A DNA stretch of 64,000 nucleotides from Ulva prolifera (Eukaryota > Chlorophyta > Ulvophyceae > Ulvales > Ulvaceae): NCBI GenBank assembly GCA_023078555.1, contig CM041196.1:8381985-8445984 (forward strand), read 5' to 3'. Below the pieces are notes generated by a model, which was not told where the DNA came from, did not search any database, and saw nothing but the letters and a program-made list of their open reading frames with translations. Shown here piece after piece: positions 37,021 through 48,614 of the stretch; position 1 is the first letter of the stretch; the number at the start of each line of letters is the position of its first letter. A program made the translations under genes and the position numbers.

Positions 37021-37288
37021 ATGATATGTGATCATCGCTGGTGACCGAGGTCATATTCTGCCACAGGTGAGACACACGGCAACGTTATTCTGTAGCATCT
37101 TTGACTGGCAATTGACGGGACTCTTCATGACCTCGGTCACGTTGCCACACCTGCGCCGCCACCTTGCAGCATCAGGGCCAACGCGGTCATGCCTACCGTG
37201 AAGTCGCAATCGCACGCACCCCAGGCCCTCTTGATCGATCTGCGGCCTCGATTACCACTCCAGATCTACCATACACCGACGCACCCCT

Positions 37289-37684
37289 GTGCCGCAGTCG
37301 CTTCACCTGGGGACCGCTTCCCAAGCCACTGGGGCAGCCCCGGGGTACCGTAGCAAGGCTTGTGTCATGCCCACCTGCACCTGCAGTGCCTGCGCCCCTG
37401 CGCCACCTCCTGCGACTCCTGCGGCTAGCAGGGCGCCGGCGGGGCCCGAAGTGGCGGCCGAGGAGTGGCTGCAGTGGCTGGTGCTGCCCGGGCTGGAACG
37501 AAGGGGCGCTGGTGGCATTTGTGCCCCCCCCCCCCCCCCCCCCCCCCCCAAGTCCGCCGCGGCCCAGGTGCGCTTTCTGCATGCATGCTCGGCCCCCCCC
37601 ACGTCCGCCGCGGCCCAGCAGGCCTGGCGAGAGGTCTGGCTAGAGAGTAAAGCCGGAGCGCGAGAGGTTGTAGTAAATCCCTAG
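37289..37684 (+). CDS. Possible terminal coding region of an unidentified gene
   Basis: A plus-strand frame contains PEVAAEEWLQWLVLPGLE and ends AWREVWLESKAGAREVVVNP before TAG. This reads like protein rather than chance, and an acceptor-like CTGCAG lies at about 37384. The frame runs through a 26-C tract (37524-37549) that would encode polyproline, and past a possible 46-nt intron starting GTGCGC at 37568. No upstream exons were identified and I do not recognise the product. The homopolymer makes the frame unsafe. Confidence 0.25.
   Translation: MPQSLHLGTASQATGAAPGYRSKACVMPTCTCSACAPAPPPATPAASRAPAGPEVAAEEWLQWLVLPGLERRGAGGICAPPPPPPPPKSAAAQVRFLHACSAPPTSAAAQQAWREVWLESKAGAREVVVNP
37524..37549. 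repeat. Poly-C tract of 26 bases
   Basis: An uninterrupted run of 26 C. Shorter G runs occur at about 2369-2384 and 8190-8201. Its length may be uncertain in the assembly. Confidence 0.9.
37566..37593 (+). repeat. 28-bp sequence shared exactly with 32682-32709
   Basis: Second copy of the shared 28-mer. Here it is also flanked by two copies of GTCCGCCGCGGCCCAG (about 37552-37567 and 37598-37613), so the segment between could be read as a short GT-AG intron bounded by direct repeats. Confidence 0.8.
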
Positions 37685-37780
37685 GCCTAGCACCGAGTCG
37701 GCCTGGGCCAGCACACAACTGCGACTGCAGCGCATCGGCTGCAGGTGCCGTGCATGGTGTGCATGCAGAGGGGGCGCCAC

Positions 37781-38050
37781 AGTGAAAAGCAAATCTGAGT
37801 TTACTGAGCCGTGTCCTGAATGGACGTTGGCAGCCCCGAATTAACGAGACCACACATGTCGTTGGGGAAAACCACCTGGAAACCCCCCTCAGACGACCGT
37901 ATGCAACTCACAGGGCCTCCTGTGCTAAGCGAGGTGGTCACGCACGGCCGTTTCGATTCCCCAAAGCGCACGCAGAATCGAACCCACGACCTCCCGAAAC
38001 AGGACGGGGTACCTCTTGTACCATCCTCAACCCATTGGACTCTTTGATGG
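37781..38050 (-). mobile_element. SINE-like element with tRNA-related head (copy A, longest)
   Basis: Read on the minus strand, the 5' end has an A-box-like CCAATGGGTTGAGGATGG and, about 40 nt later, a B-box-like GGGTTCGATTC, the spacing of an RNA polymerase III promoter in a tRNA. A body of about 140 bp follows that is nearly identical to copy B at 49998-50197, and then a tail GGCTCAGTAAACTCAGATTT shared with all other copies. The tRNA-related head, body and conserved tail are the classic SINE layout. No clear target-site duplication was identified by eye. Confidence 0.72.
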
Positions 38051-41000
38051 GATGGACAGTCCTCAGAGAATGGCCTGCATGCGCATGCACACCATGCATG
38101 ACACCTGCAGGGCATGCTCTGAAGGCTGTGGCCCCCCAGATGGTGCGGTGGCATGCATGCATGCAGCTGTACACATATATGTGCCGCCCGTTGAAGGGCC
38201 TGCCTGGGGTGGCGGTGCCTGAGCCGATGAGGTGGCGGCCTGTTCGGCCCGCGCCTCGTAGGCACGCCCACAGCACACACGCACAGCTGGACACAGCGGC
38301 TTGCACCTGCCGCATGCATGCAGCTGCCGCATGCGCTGGGATGCAGCTGAGCAGGAAAGTGGACCTCGGCGCAGTGAACTCAGGTTTACTTTCCTTTACG
38401 TCGATGGGAGTCAGTGTGTTCACTGCGGTGGCCCCGAAGCAAATTTTCAGACAGTGAGGCAGTGTGGCATGCATGTGTGGCATGCATGTGCGCGGGGCCC
38501 GGCCACTGCTAGTGCGCCGAGCCTGAGGCAGTGTGCCTGGCGAGCAGTGGTGCCCTATCTCTATGAGGTTCATCTGACACCTCCGTCGGATACGAGGCGC
38601 TCTCCACACTCGTGCCTCTGTGCCAAGAGCTGGATGGGTCGGCCATGGCATCTACAGACGTGCTGGCACGTGGCATTGACACAGGGCAGCGGACTCGCCT
38701 GCGAGAGGGACACGTCCTTGCGACAGAGGGAGGCGGTCCATCTGCAGACATCAGAGCGACATTGAGGACAGCGCTGCTGCACTGGCCTTGGCCCGTTGAG
38801 CCGCTGCCGAGCTTTCAAGGCAAGCACCGCCCATGATTAAGGAGGTAGCCCGTTGCTGATTGAGCCTGGAGAGACTCTGTGGATCAGGCAGGTGCATTGT
38901 TTGTGGCTCGAGCTGCTCGAGGAGCACTGGAAAATGCCGACTGTGACATGAGAGGAGCTAGGTGAGTCTATGAGGGGCAACTTGGTGTGCCCACCTCAAC
39001 CGCGAAGCCTGTGCAGCACACTGTTGGACTCCACAAGGGTGTTCTGAGTTGACAGCTGCTCACAGTGCAGCCTCTTTGCCATACACAAGCTGTAATATGT
39101 CCAGGCTTGCCACGTGGTTGCAATGGAGCCTTCACACTGGCCATGGGCCGCTTTATATCTGCAGATTGTATGCGTTGCTGTTATACACGCAGCCGTGCGT
39201 GCTGGTGACAGACTCGCAAACGACACTTGTGGTGAAAACACCCCCTTGACGCTGGGCATTTGCGCCTGTTTCGCCCAGCGCCCTGCAGACCAAATCAGGG
39301 AGTCCTGATTACTCCGTCGATGGGTTTGAACTGCGTTCTGCAGGCATCTGAGATGCTCGCGTTCCAGGTGGGCGTGAATGAGTGCCTGCTCGCCTCTGGA
39401 GAGACCATTTGGAGAGGCACCAGCGCGCAGGCATGCACGCTGTTGAACGCAGAATCCACGGCACTGGGAGACTAACGAACGATGGTGCTGCTGATGTGTG
39501 GACCAGCTATAAAGCCGTGCTCTGACGACCTCGGGTGTGGTTGCACCCGTGGATTCTGCACACCTGCGACCTGGGCGTCGCCTGTAAACGGCCATATCAC
39601 GTCAACACCCAACATCGTTCTTGCGGCATTGCCGAATGTAGAGCCGCCGTGATGCCACTGCACCCGACGTACACCTGATGCAGCGCGCTGACCTCCCGGG
39701 TCAAAGTCGACGTCGTGACAGTCGCCCTGGAACGCTACGCTTGTTGTAAAGCGGCATGCCTGATACTTCTGTGGCTGCATGTGATTCATGAAACGTGTTC
39801 TGTCAGCAGCGATGATACGCTAACGTGCCCGGGGGGCACCTTACGCGTGGTTTGTCGCTGCTGCCTAAGTTCACATCGGATAGCGAGCTGGCAGTTTTGT
39901 TCAAACACATGTCTGTCAGCAATGTACGTGTTGGACACCTGCGATCTGCGTTGCCAGCGGGCTGGCGCCCCCATCATGACGCTCAACCTGCAACACCTGA
40001 TCCGTTTCGGAACAAACATGGTGCCTCGAGGAGGTTGCAGCAGCCTGTCAGGCAGCAGCGCCACCGCGACGCCGGCTAGGGTGGCAGCAGTGGCCAGTGG
40101 CAGCGATCCAAGCATGCAGCCGAAGAAAACAGGCGAAGCGCCGGGCGTGGCTGCGACGTGGAAGCCCCTGCCTCTGCAGCTCGCAAGTGGCGACTGCCAT
40201 GCAGCGAGCTCGAGCTCACCGCAGCGCAACGGCGTGCACCTGCGTGTGTTGCATACTGTGGCCATTCCAAGAGATGCTGCTGGTGCTGTGCTCGTTGATG
40301 TGCACCTGCTCCTCTGTCTACACCGCAGAGCGCCGCGAATCGTAATCTGCGTGCCACGACAGAAGCTGGATATACACAACCCCACGCGTCGCGGGGTGAG
40401 ACAGCGCCGTGCGACTGATCTCATTGAAGCATGCTGCGCCTGCCACTCCTGCAGCCTGCCGTGGCTATGGGGCGGGTGGCGCATTATGCCGGGGCAAGTG
40501 CACCTCAATGCAGGCGTCCAAACACGCGGCCGGGCCACGACTGCGGCTGCAGAGACCGCTGCAGCCGCAGCGCGCTGCCCCCCCCAGGCGAGTCAGTGTT
40601 CGACATTGCACACATGTGGATGACGACGGCACCTGCCTCGGGAAGTTCCCATCAGGGTGATTCTCAGACGCAGACTACCGAAAAGCAACAAACCAGGGTG
40701 ACACTGAGGTGCAGGGCAGACACTGGCTGGCACCAACACGTGGGGACTGCGCTATGCGCTAGCAGCGTGCACACATCAACCGCGTGTGCTGTGAGCAACC
40801 AGCCCCTACATGGTGGTGCTTCCAGCACCTCATGCAGCAGGCACTCACATTGTGCTCTGACTCTCTGGCACCAGCACGGGCCATCGTCACACAGGCTCAG
40901 GTTTTCAACTGTCAGGAGAGGTCGCTGTGGTGTTCGGGGCAGCTGCTACAGAGGGCATGGCAGATTCACTGTGAGCATGCCCAAACTTTGATTGACCTGG

Positions 41001-41559
41001 GATCAGTTTGAATGACCGACGTGACCGCCCATGGGTGGGTGGGTGAGCTACCACGCAGGCAGCATGGTGCACACTATTCTCACACACAACCACTGTCCTG
41101 GGCTCTATGCTCCTGCCACACAAGGCCTCACACAGCTGGCCGCCTGACACCACTCGGGCCAGTTGACTCTGCGATCTTCAGAAGCCCGTGCAGCAGAGCT
41201 GCCTGTCCCCACAGGGCATATCGTTCCATAGGAGTGCGCGGCGCGCGCCACGCACGCTTCCAGCAGCATGCGCCCGCTGCTCACTCCTTATTGGCACACC
41301 GCAACACCTGGCCTCCCGCCCCCGCGCAATCTCGCAGCGCGCCGCTCGGCACCACCCCCCGCCCCCTCACACCTGCGTGGCCCAGCCATAGGCCGTGGCC
41401 CAGCCAGTGGCCTGACCGGCCGTCAGCCGCCCACATTTCATCCCTAGCAGGCAGCGTGCACGCGTGGCGGCGGAAATGTCCACAGCCCCCCGTGCGCGTT
41501 CCGACTGCATGCCACTGTGCCGCGCCGCCCCCCGCTCCCCCACATGCATGCGCCCTGCG
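38051..41559. other. Long stretch without a supported gene
   Basis: Open frames occur on both strands (the longest is 39715-40623 on plus, overlapped by 39786-40538 on minus), but none has a recognisable domain. A minus-strand segment near 40030-40130 would encode one hydrophobic helix, and a plus-strand segment ending at about 39921 has a good GTACGT donor. Neither could be extended. A weak SINE-tail-like string is at about 38366-38400. TGCATGCA-type motifs are frequent. Confidence 0.35.
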
Positions 41560-44038
41560 CTACTCTGCTAGGTAGGTGTCGACGACTTGCAGCAGCGCGT
41601 AGTGCTGGCCGTTGGCGGCACACTCGTACATGCCGTTGTACACTGCAACACACTCAAGGCTCTTGTTCTCACTGAGGTCCGTCGCGAGGCGGCGGCAGAA
41701 GCGCGTGAAGACGCCGGTGTACGTGTGCGTGAGGCCGCACGCCGCGCTCGCGGCCGCAAACGCACGGCGCATGCTGTTGAGCATCTGCTGGAAGTCCACG
41801 AGGTGCTCGTGCGGCTTCTGGAAGATGTGCACGACGTCTGCAAACGGCAGCAGTCCCGGCTCTGGCGGCTCTGCCGCCGGCGCCGCCCCGCCGCCCGGCC
41901 CACCCGGCCCCGTCGCGACGGTCCACGCCCCCGGCGTCACGCGAACCGGCGGCGTCGCCGCCTGGCCCCCCTGCCCGGAGCTCTGCTGCGCTGCGCCGAA
42001 GCGGCTGAGGCTGCCGGCGCGCCGCATGTCCGGGCCGCCGCCCCCCATCGCCCCGGCGATCGCCGCAGCCATCTGTGGCAAGGAGGTGTCGCCGTGCAGC
42101 GCAGGGTGGCCGCCGCCGTCGCTGTCCGCGCGCGCGGCGGCCCCGCTGCCGGCCCCCGCCGACGCGCGCTCGTCGCCCTCGTCGCCCCAGACCTCCTCCC
42201 CCTCCAGGTCATCGTCATCGTCCACGTCCAGGCCCATCGGCAGCACGACGCCGCGCGTCTGGATGCTGCGCGCGGGGGCCTGCCGCCGCGCCTCGCCGGG
42301 TGTACCCCGGCCGCCGCTGTCGCTCGGCTTGCGCTTGCGGCCGCCGCGCCGCACCACAAGGTTGTCCTTGTCCACACGCCGTGCGATCTGCTCCGCCCAA
42401 CGGTGGATGCGCGTCAGCACGACCTTGTACACGATCGTCATGTCTGGGTAGTGCAGCCCGGCCTTCGGGGCCCGCATCGTGTACGACAGCCCTGCACGCC
42501 GCCCGCCGTGTCAGTGCCATGCAGTGTGGAGCAACACGTGGTGCAACACAACAGCAATCCCGGCAAGCGGCGTGGACAAGGGTGGCCGGAGGCGCACTGG
42601 TGCTGTCGCGGGGGGCGGCGGCCATGTGCTTTACGATTGTCACGATGTCCAGGCGCAGGTTGCGCGCGATCGGGGGCTCGATGTTGCGCGGCCGGCAGCA
42701 GCGCAGAGACAGCAGCACCTCGACGACGGCTGCGATCTCAAGGCGGTTGACGCGCGACAGCGTCGTGTTGAAAAACGGAATGGAAATGGTAAAGCCTGCA
42801 CACAGAGGCGCCGGTGAGGCGGCGCGGGAGGCACGTCCAGCGAGCAGCATGCCTGGGTCATCGGGGGCACGCACTTGTTGTGGAGCCCTGGTGCGGCGAG
42901 ATGCCGGTCAGCCGGCCCTGCGCGTCGCGCTGCTTCAGCTGCCGCCAGACCTCGCTAGTGCCCGCGTCGCTGGATTCGCCAGGGTTGGGCAGCTCCTTCG
43001 CGACCACTTTGGGCACGTACTCAGCCACGCGCTGCAGGAGCGAGGGGTCATCGATGAAGACGTCGAGGGGTGGCTGAGGGGTGCCGCCAGGCACCGCGCC
43101 TGGCTGTGGGCTTATTTGGGGGCTGGAAGCCGCGCCGGTGGCGGGCGCAGCGGCGGGGGTGCCGGGCGCGCGGGGATTCAGGAGCAGATGCGTGGGTTTC
43201 GACTCGGGCGGGGAGCCAGGCTGGCTGCGGGACTGGGACGCGTCGGCGGGAGACTGCGCGGCAGCGCCGGCTGTAGCTTGCACGAGACCTGCTGCCGCCT
43301 GCGCGGCCGCCAGCTGCAGCCGCAGCGCCTCCGCATCGTCAGCACTCGATGCGCCGGGACGGGCGACGGGTTGGGGGGACGCCGCGGCGGCCGGCGCCGC
43401 GGCCTCGCCGCGATCCCCCGCCGGGTGCCCGCGCAGCTCGGCGGAGCCGCCTGCAGCGAGCGACGCTGCGGGCGTGAGCTCAGGAGAGGGGTCCGGCGCG
43501 GGCGCGGGCGCCTGGGCTGCCGGTGCTTGTTGCGGCGCTGCCACGAGGGCCCGGGCCACGACTGGCACTGGGGCCGGCGTGGGCCGGGGGTGCCGCGGCA
43601 GACGCGCATGCTCGAGTGCGCCCGTCTGCGCCCGCAGCAGGGTCTCGAGCTGCATGTAGTCCAGGAACACCGTCTGGAGGGAGGTCGCCGGCTCGCGGGG
43701 AGCCAGTGCAAACTGCATGTGCAGTCTGCCGTTACGCTCCGCCGCGGCGGGAGCCTGCCGTCTGCGGACATGCATGCAGGTGCGGCGGCGAGGGCGGGCG
43801 CGGCATGGGTGGGCGGCACCTGTTCGAGTGCCGCATTCTCCGTGGTGAGGGGCTGTGGGACGTTGCGGGGCACGGCGGAGAGTTCCGAGCGGGCGCGGTG
43901 CAAGAACAGCTCCCGCACGGCCGCAGCGTGCACGGCGCCGCGGCACAGGCTCTCGTGCGAGAACATGCGGCCTGGGGCTCCTGCTGTGGAGAGGTCGATG
44001 GCGGCGGGTGCTCCCATGCCCTCTGCATAGCCAATCAT
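41560..44038 (-). CDS. Unidentified protein, four exons, with long disordered middle
   Basis: Four exons (44038-43820, 43712-42875, 42795-42598, 42491-41560) join in phase to 728 residues from ATG 44036-44038 to TAG 41560-41562. I do not recognise it. The N-terminus is helical (FSHESLCRGAVHAAAVREL), followed by an Ala/Pro-rich linker of about 200 residues. A folded region starts around FIDDPSLLQRVAEYVPK and continues with FTISIPFFNTTLSRVNRLEI and LDIVTIVK. A second acidic linker precedes a C-terminal helical domain (VVHIFQKPHEHLVDFQ to the end). The two conserved-looking blocks are compatible with a scaffold or complex subunit, but no family is claimed. Exon 3 uses a GTGCGC donor, the commonest type in this window. 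Confidence 0.6.
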
Positions 44039-44538
44039 TTTCGAGGCTGGTCGGTGGGGATTGTGCACGTGCACCAGTGGGACTATGGCGCATGGCGGAC
44101 AGGGCTACAGCAGCGCCAGCGCAGAGGCAGCACCTGGGATGTTGACATGAGGGATGTGGCCCTTCTCGGAGAGTATTTGTGATAGAGTTGCTTCCAGTGT
44201 TGACTGTGGCTGTGACGGTGTTGATGCTGCAGGCGGAGGAGCTCCAGGCTGAGACACCTGTGGGTTCATGTGGGCAATTGCCCAGAGCCGAAGCGATGCC
44301 TCGATTGCTTGCTGTCGTTCCTACACCTGCACACAGTTGAGCCGCCTCAAGGTCAGCATTGCATCAATGCAGAGCAGGATGGAGCTGGAGCCCCTGCACA
44401 TCGAAAACCGCTCGAGGCACACTCGAGCCTCGCCTGAAGCGGCAATGCAGCTCTATGGTATTCACTGTGGGCATGAGGGACTGTGTGGACGCAGAGGCAA
44501 CTGGATAAGAGCAGCTCAAAGCGCATGGTGCGGCACAG
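44039..44538. other. Short intergenic region
   Basis: Upstream of the unidentified gene at 41560-44038. I see no gene or motif here. Confidence 0.4.
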
Positions 44539-44937
44539 TCAGCACGCTGTCAGCCTAGCGGAGAGCAGCTGACCACAGCTGACAGGAAAACATTTTCGTA
44601 TGCCCAGCTCCAGTTCCCCCATGCGAGACCACATACAGCGCTGATCTATGACCAGCACACCTGTTTGTGCCATGCGCGTCTTCCCCTGCGAACGGCAGAA
44701 CGAACCACTCATGCAGAATGCATGTGCCGGCATCCTGGCCTGTCGCTACAACAACATGCCTTCCCTCTACACTGCAAGAATTCGCTGCTAAATAGATCAC
44801 CTCTGTCAACAGGGACGTAAACGGTGCACGCATGCTCTCCGTCGGGATCGTTGGATCCGTCAAACGTCTTGGGCAGCGACAATGCGGGACACGGCAATGC
44901 CGCACGGCTTCCAAAACAGGCGCTGCAGACATGATAC
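44539..44937 (-). CDS. Possible 3' exons of an unidentified intron-rich gene
   Basis: Three segments join in phase: about 44937-44801, 44739-44661 and 44578-44539 (TGA). The joined peptide includes LPKTFDGSNDPDGEHACTVY, then PVDR, then GQDAGTCILHEWFVLPFAGE, then a 12-residue end. Each junction has GT and AG, and the middle junction makes a continuous, protein-like run. Upstream exons probably lie between 45.0 and 46.3 kb (for example around 45505-45660 and 45837-46030, which look coding), but I could not link them. No family is recognised. Confidence 0.35.
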
Positions 44938-47900
44938 CACAGTGTGCATGACAGGCTCTGATGCGGGCTCACGGCTGTTGCTGCGGTGCGTCAGGCGAGT
45001 CCTCCACCGGCGTACCTCCACTTCAGCCCTCGCCACGACGACCTGATGTGAAGTCAACGCCTGCAGGGGCAACCCCTGCAGCTGTAGCGAAGGACCTTAA
45101 TCGTGCATCATCTTCATGCTCTGTGCTTTATACTGCAGGACTATGTTAGACTGATTTCGCGTGACGAGCATGGATATGCGGCCAACCGTCTTTCGCCATG
45201 CGAGCTGATCCACACAACACTCGTGGCACTGCTACACACGCATCCCAGGCGTCCTCAAATGCACAGGCAGGCTATTGCATGTTGCTAAAACGTCACCGCC
45301 ATTGGACAGTGCAGTGTGCATGCGAGCACGGCAATATACAGAAACATGCATGATCGGGCCGCGCGCGTGTGGGTTCAACCAAGGTGTTCGAGATTGCGAT
45401 ATAGACGCTGGCCCTCTGCCAGCACTGCGGTGCAAGCTGCGTCCAGCAGTGGCTCACCTGCGGCACTCGAACACGTCGCCGTCGACACACACACACACAC
45501 GCGCCTAAGATACCGCCATGCTGAGAGTGAGCTTCTGTGGACGTGCACCCCCCGGGCGCCTTGCGTGTTGGTCCCCACGCGGCACGATCCAGCGCCGTTT
45601 GTATAGCATGCGCAGGAAGCCGTGCGTCGTGACTGACGACGATACATGGATTGTCAACATGAGGGTGTGTGCGGCGACGTGCATATGCCGCATGCATGCG
45701 CGTTTTGCGTGCAACGCAAGCAGATTGGCGACGATCACAGTGTGGGTGCAGCGGTGTCGCGATGCGCGGGATCGCCGCTGCACTGGTACTGGAAGCACAC
45801 CACACGACGCAGAGCAATGTAGCGGCCCTGCGTCTGCTAGCACAGCGCTGTGGTGGTGAAGGTGGAGATCAGCTGCGGTGTAGACAGGCCAAGAATGGCC
45901 GGCACAGGGCCCCGCGTCTTACGCGCCGGCGTCCCATCTGCACGTGTCATAACCGGCCTCGAACATGTGAATCTAATTATTCGTGACGGCGACCCAGCCA
46001 CTGGTTCAAACCTCCCCGAACCACTGTCTCCTTTACGCAGGCATGTACATGTGAGAGTTGGAACAGTGTCATGCGCCATGTGATGACCGGCTGTGGCTGG
46101 GCATGACCTCGATCGCACGTTGGACGCAGTCTCCACCACACCGTGCGACCGCGCAGTCTCGGCGCAAGGACGCACGCGACTGCTTGATGCTCCACCAATG
46201 TGTGAGGCTTGAACATCTCTTGAACGAGGCGGCGCGTTGTGCTGCGTGAAGCACATGCGGTAAGGGCCGCAAGACATAGGCTTCCTGGGCACATAGGCCT
46301 GTCTCTGTGCATTGACTTACCTGGGTCACTCTCGAGCGCCAAGACAGTTGTTATACCTACGCATTCGCGTTACATGATCATCCTTGCTAGCCAGCATTGC
46401 CCTGTACTGTGTTGGCAGTGAATAATCGGCGTGCTCAGTTTTGGCGTACCGCTCAGGCACCTCAAGGCATGGCCACCAGCGGACACCACGAATGTTTACA
46501 AGGATATCTTAAGGTGTTACGGGGTCCTGTACCAGATGGACGATGAGCGTTGCCACGCACGAATGCCCGGAGAGTCTCACTGTGGACGCTCACTCCAAAC
46601 TGCGGCACTCGCTGTAAAACACAGGCTCGTGCGACGCAGCGAGAATTGAACACAAATGCAGGAGACAGGTTATGTTGTGGGTCGAGCGATGCTGCTGGCC
46701 CTGTGGAGAGGTCATTGTTTCTGGGAGCATGTGTGCAATACATGTCATGCTCGCGCAGGCATCAGCTTGCTAGCGGGCACGTAAGAGTACGCCATCAGTC
46801 CTGGATGCCTCATGCAACGGAACTGGTGTTGCGGCTGATACGCAGAGTTGCGGGTGAGAGCGCACAGGCCTGCGTGACAACACAGCAGCGCAGCCTGATC
46901 TCAGACACAGAAGCTCTTGATTGATTTGTAAAAACCATATCGAATGATCCTCAAATTCAGTCATGGCTCAGGCTCCGCCAGCGCTATGCCATGCGTTTCA
47001 TGCCGCGACAGGGGCCTAGGCCGAGCTCTCTCTGTGCATTTTACTTTGACGACGTGGTGGTTCGTAAAGTACGAGGGAAACAGGGCTCTGCAGTGGTCAT
47101 GACATGTACAGGTCGCGATATACCACCCCTCAAAACCTTCACGGCGCCACACGCATGCGCATGCCTACGTACCGCGATCGCAGCACAATTTGTTAGCTCA
47201 ACAGTTCAACCCTTCGATGGGACCTCGTGACGCTCGCTCGTGACGAACCAATTGCAGCATGGGCCTCGAGCTCGCGATCAAGTCACGGGTGACTCGCCTG
47301 GGAACGTTTACGTGAATGGCGCGCAGCACGTTGTGGCCGGACGCTGCTGCCACAACGGCCCCGAGACATTGCGTGCGTGTTGGCTGCGCCGAGGAGCGCG
47401 GAGAACTTGGGCAATGTGTAACGTCTGTTAAGTCAAGAGACATAGAAGAAGAGATCTATCGTCTACCCTTTAAGGTCCAGCTGCTTATATACTATAAGAC
47501 AGCCTGTACATGTGTACGACACCTGCCACAGTGTGCTGAGCTCAGCCCACTGTTCCCCGTACACACCAGAGTCTTCCATCGCGTAAGCCATGCTTGGCTG
47601 ACATAAGCACTCCTTCTAGATATCTCTAGACTCGTGCTTCTAGATGGCCCGCCCTGCTGACGCAAGACGGTCTGGCGACCACTGTTGACAGTGCCCCGTG
47701 CTGTCAGCCACAAGCTTGCATGCTGACGGGACATTCCGGAGGCTTCCAGAATATTCTATGTCATGCATATCTATGCATGTGACGTATCGTCACACAATGT
47801 GGGTGACGCACACTCGGTAAGCCACATGCTGTACGGGAAGTTCGTACTGCGCTGCCGCACATGCTGTTCGCGAAGCTTCGATCCAGGGCGTCTCGACAGC

Positions 47901-48169
47901 GCCGCATGCGCATCGTCGCAGACCGGACAGACGATGGCCATTACAAGCTCGCATGCTCGCTCGTCACATACACACCATGCTCACGCATGCTTGCTCTGCA
48001 CTGTGGCCAGCTCGAGCTGCGCTATTGCGTGTGCCGCGTTGCCAAGGAAACGGGACAGCCTCAAGCGGCATGTGTTGCCGATTTGCGGTACAGAGTGCAG
48101 GCACAGTCCAAGAAGTGCCTGTGGACACATGCATGCAGCGTAGCCTTGCTATGACATGCGTAAAATCTG
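44938..48169. other. Region of low gene certainty
   Basis: GC is lower than in the gene-rich parts. Candidate exons: minus strand 45505-45660 and 45837-46030, and plus strand 46991-47068, which ends FYFDDVVVRK before a GTACGA donor. None could be built into a gene. A (CA)n run of about 18 bp lies at 45484-45501. Confidence 0.3.
45484..45501. repeat. (CA)n microsatellite
   Basis: A short uninterrupted CA dinucleotide run next to a candidate exon. Confidence 0.85.
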
Positions 48170-48614
48170 CTAAGGTGCGAGGGGTGGGTGCTGCTCCAGG
48201 AAAGAGCAGCCACGCGGCAGCAGCGCATGCTCTCCAGTTGAGACGATCGTGATAGGTGGTGCACTCTGTGCAGGTTGTGGCAAGGTCACTCGCGCCAGCC
48301 TGATGTAGCGTGCATAGGCAGCAGCCTGGTGGCAGCGATACTGGCAGTGTGCAGCTGCTTCACGTACAGCGACGTCATTCTGCTTCTTGGTCTTCGAGTG
48401 TTCTCGGGACGTGTTTTGCGGACCTGAACTTGCCAAGCTCTGAACTAGCTAGGTCAGCATGCGGAGCTTCTCCAGTTGCACCAGTAGGCGCGGTTCCGCT
48501 ACAGCAAACCTGCACAGGCCAAGGCGACGAGCTGTCTGTCGAAGATGAAGAGTATTTGTCTTCGGCAATAGTTGTCAGTCCGACCTCGCTCATTCCAGGC
48601 CAGCCCGCAGACAT
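48170..48614 (-). CDS. Possible small two-exon gene, unidentified
   Basis: Exons 48614-48510 and 48439-48170 join in phase 0 to 124 residues. The N-terminus is MSAGWPGMSEVGLTTIAEDK followed by a Ser-rich stretch. Exon 2 has a basic SKTKKQN segment and an Ala/Arg/Tyr-rich helix (HQAAAYARYIRLAR). The intron is 70 nt, starts GTTTGC and ends TTCAG. I do not recognise the family. The opposite strand also has an open frame here (48310-48627), so the strand is not certain. Confidence 0.38.

Larger units (their letters stand above)
35178..37288. other. Long stretch without a supported gene
   Basis: It starts with the promoter of the unidentified gene at 31769-35177. Beyond about 35.6 kb the GC content drops and open frames are short. 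A diverged duplication (36471-36557 and 36917-37020) is listed separately. I see no recognisable protein or RNA gene. Confidence 0.4.

Noticed and set aside
37940..38045. Functional tRNA gene on the minus strand
   Set aside because: A-box and B-box-like sequences are present, but the acceptor stem does not close and the sequence continues into a body shared with other repeat copies. It fits a tRNA-derived SINE better.
39715..40623. 302-codon plus-strand frame, overlapped by a 250-codon minus-strand frame
   Set aside because: Neither has a domain, coding-like composition throughout, or splice support. The overlap shows that long frames arise by chance here.
42075..44030. 651-codon open frame on the plus strand
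   Set aside because: It is antisense to the spliced minus-strand gene at 41560-44038, is extremely Arg/Gly/Ala-rich, and has no domain. It is a GC-driven shadow frame.
45990..46025. GGTTCAAACC string like a tRNA T-loop (B-box)
   Set aside because: The flanking bases do not pair as a T-stem, and no A-box, anticodon arm or acceptor stem fits at tRNA spacing.
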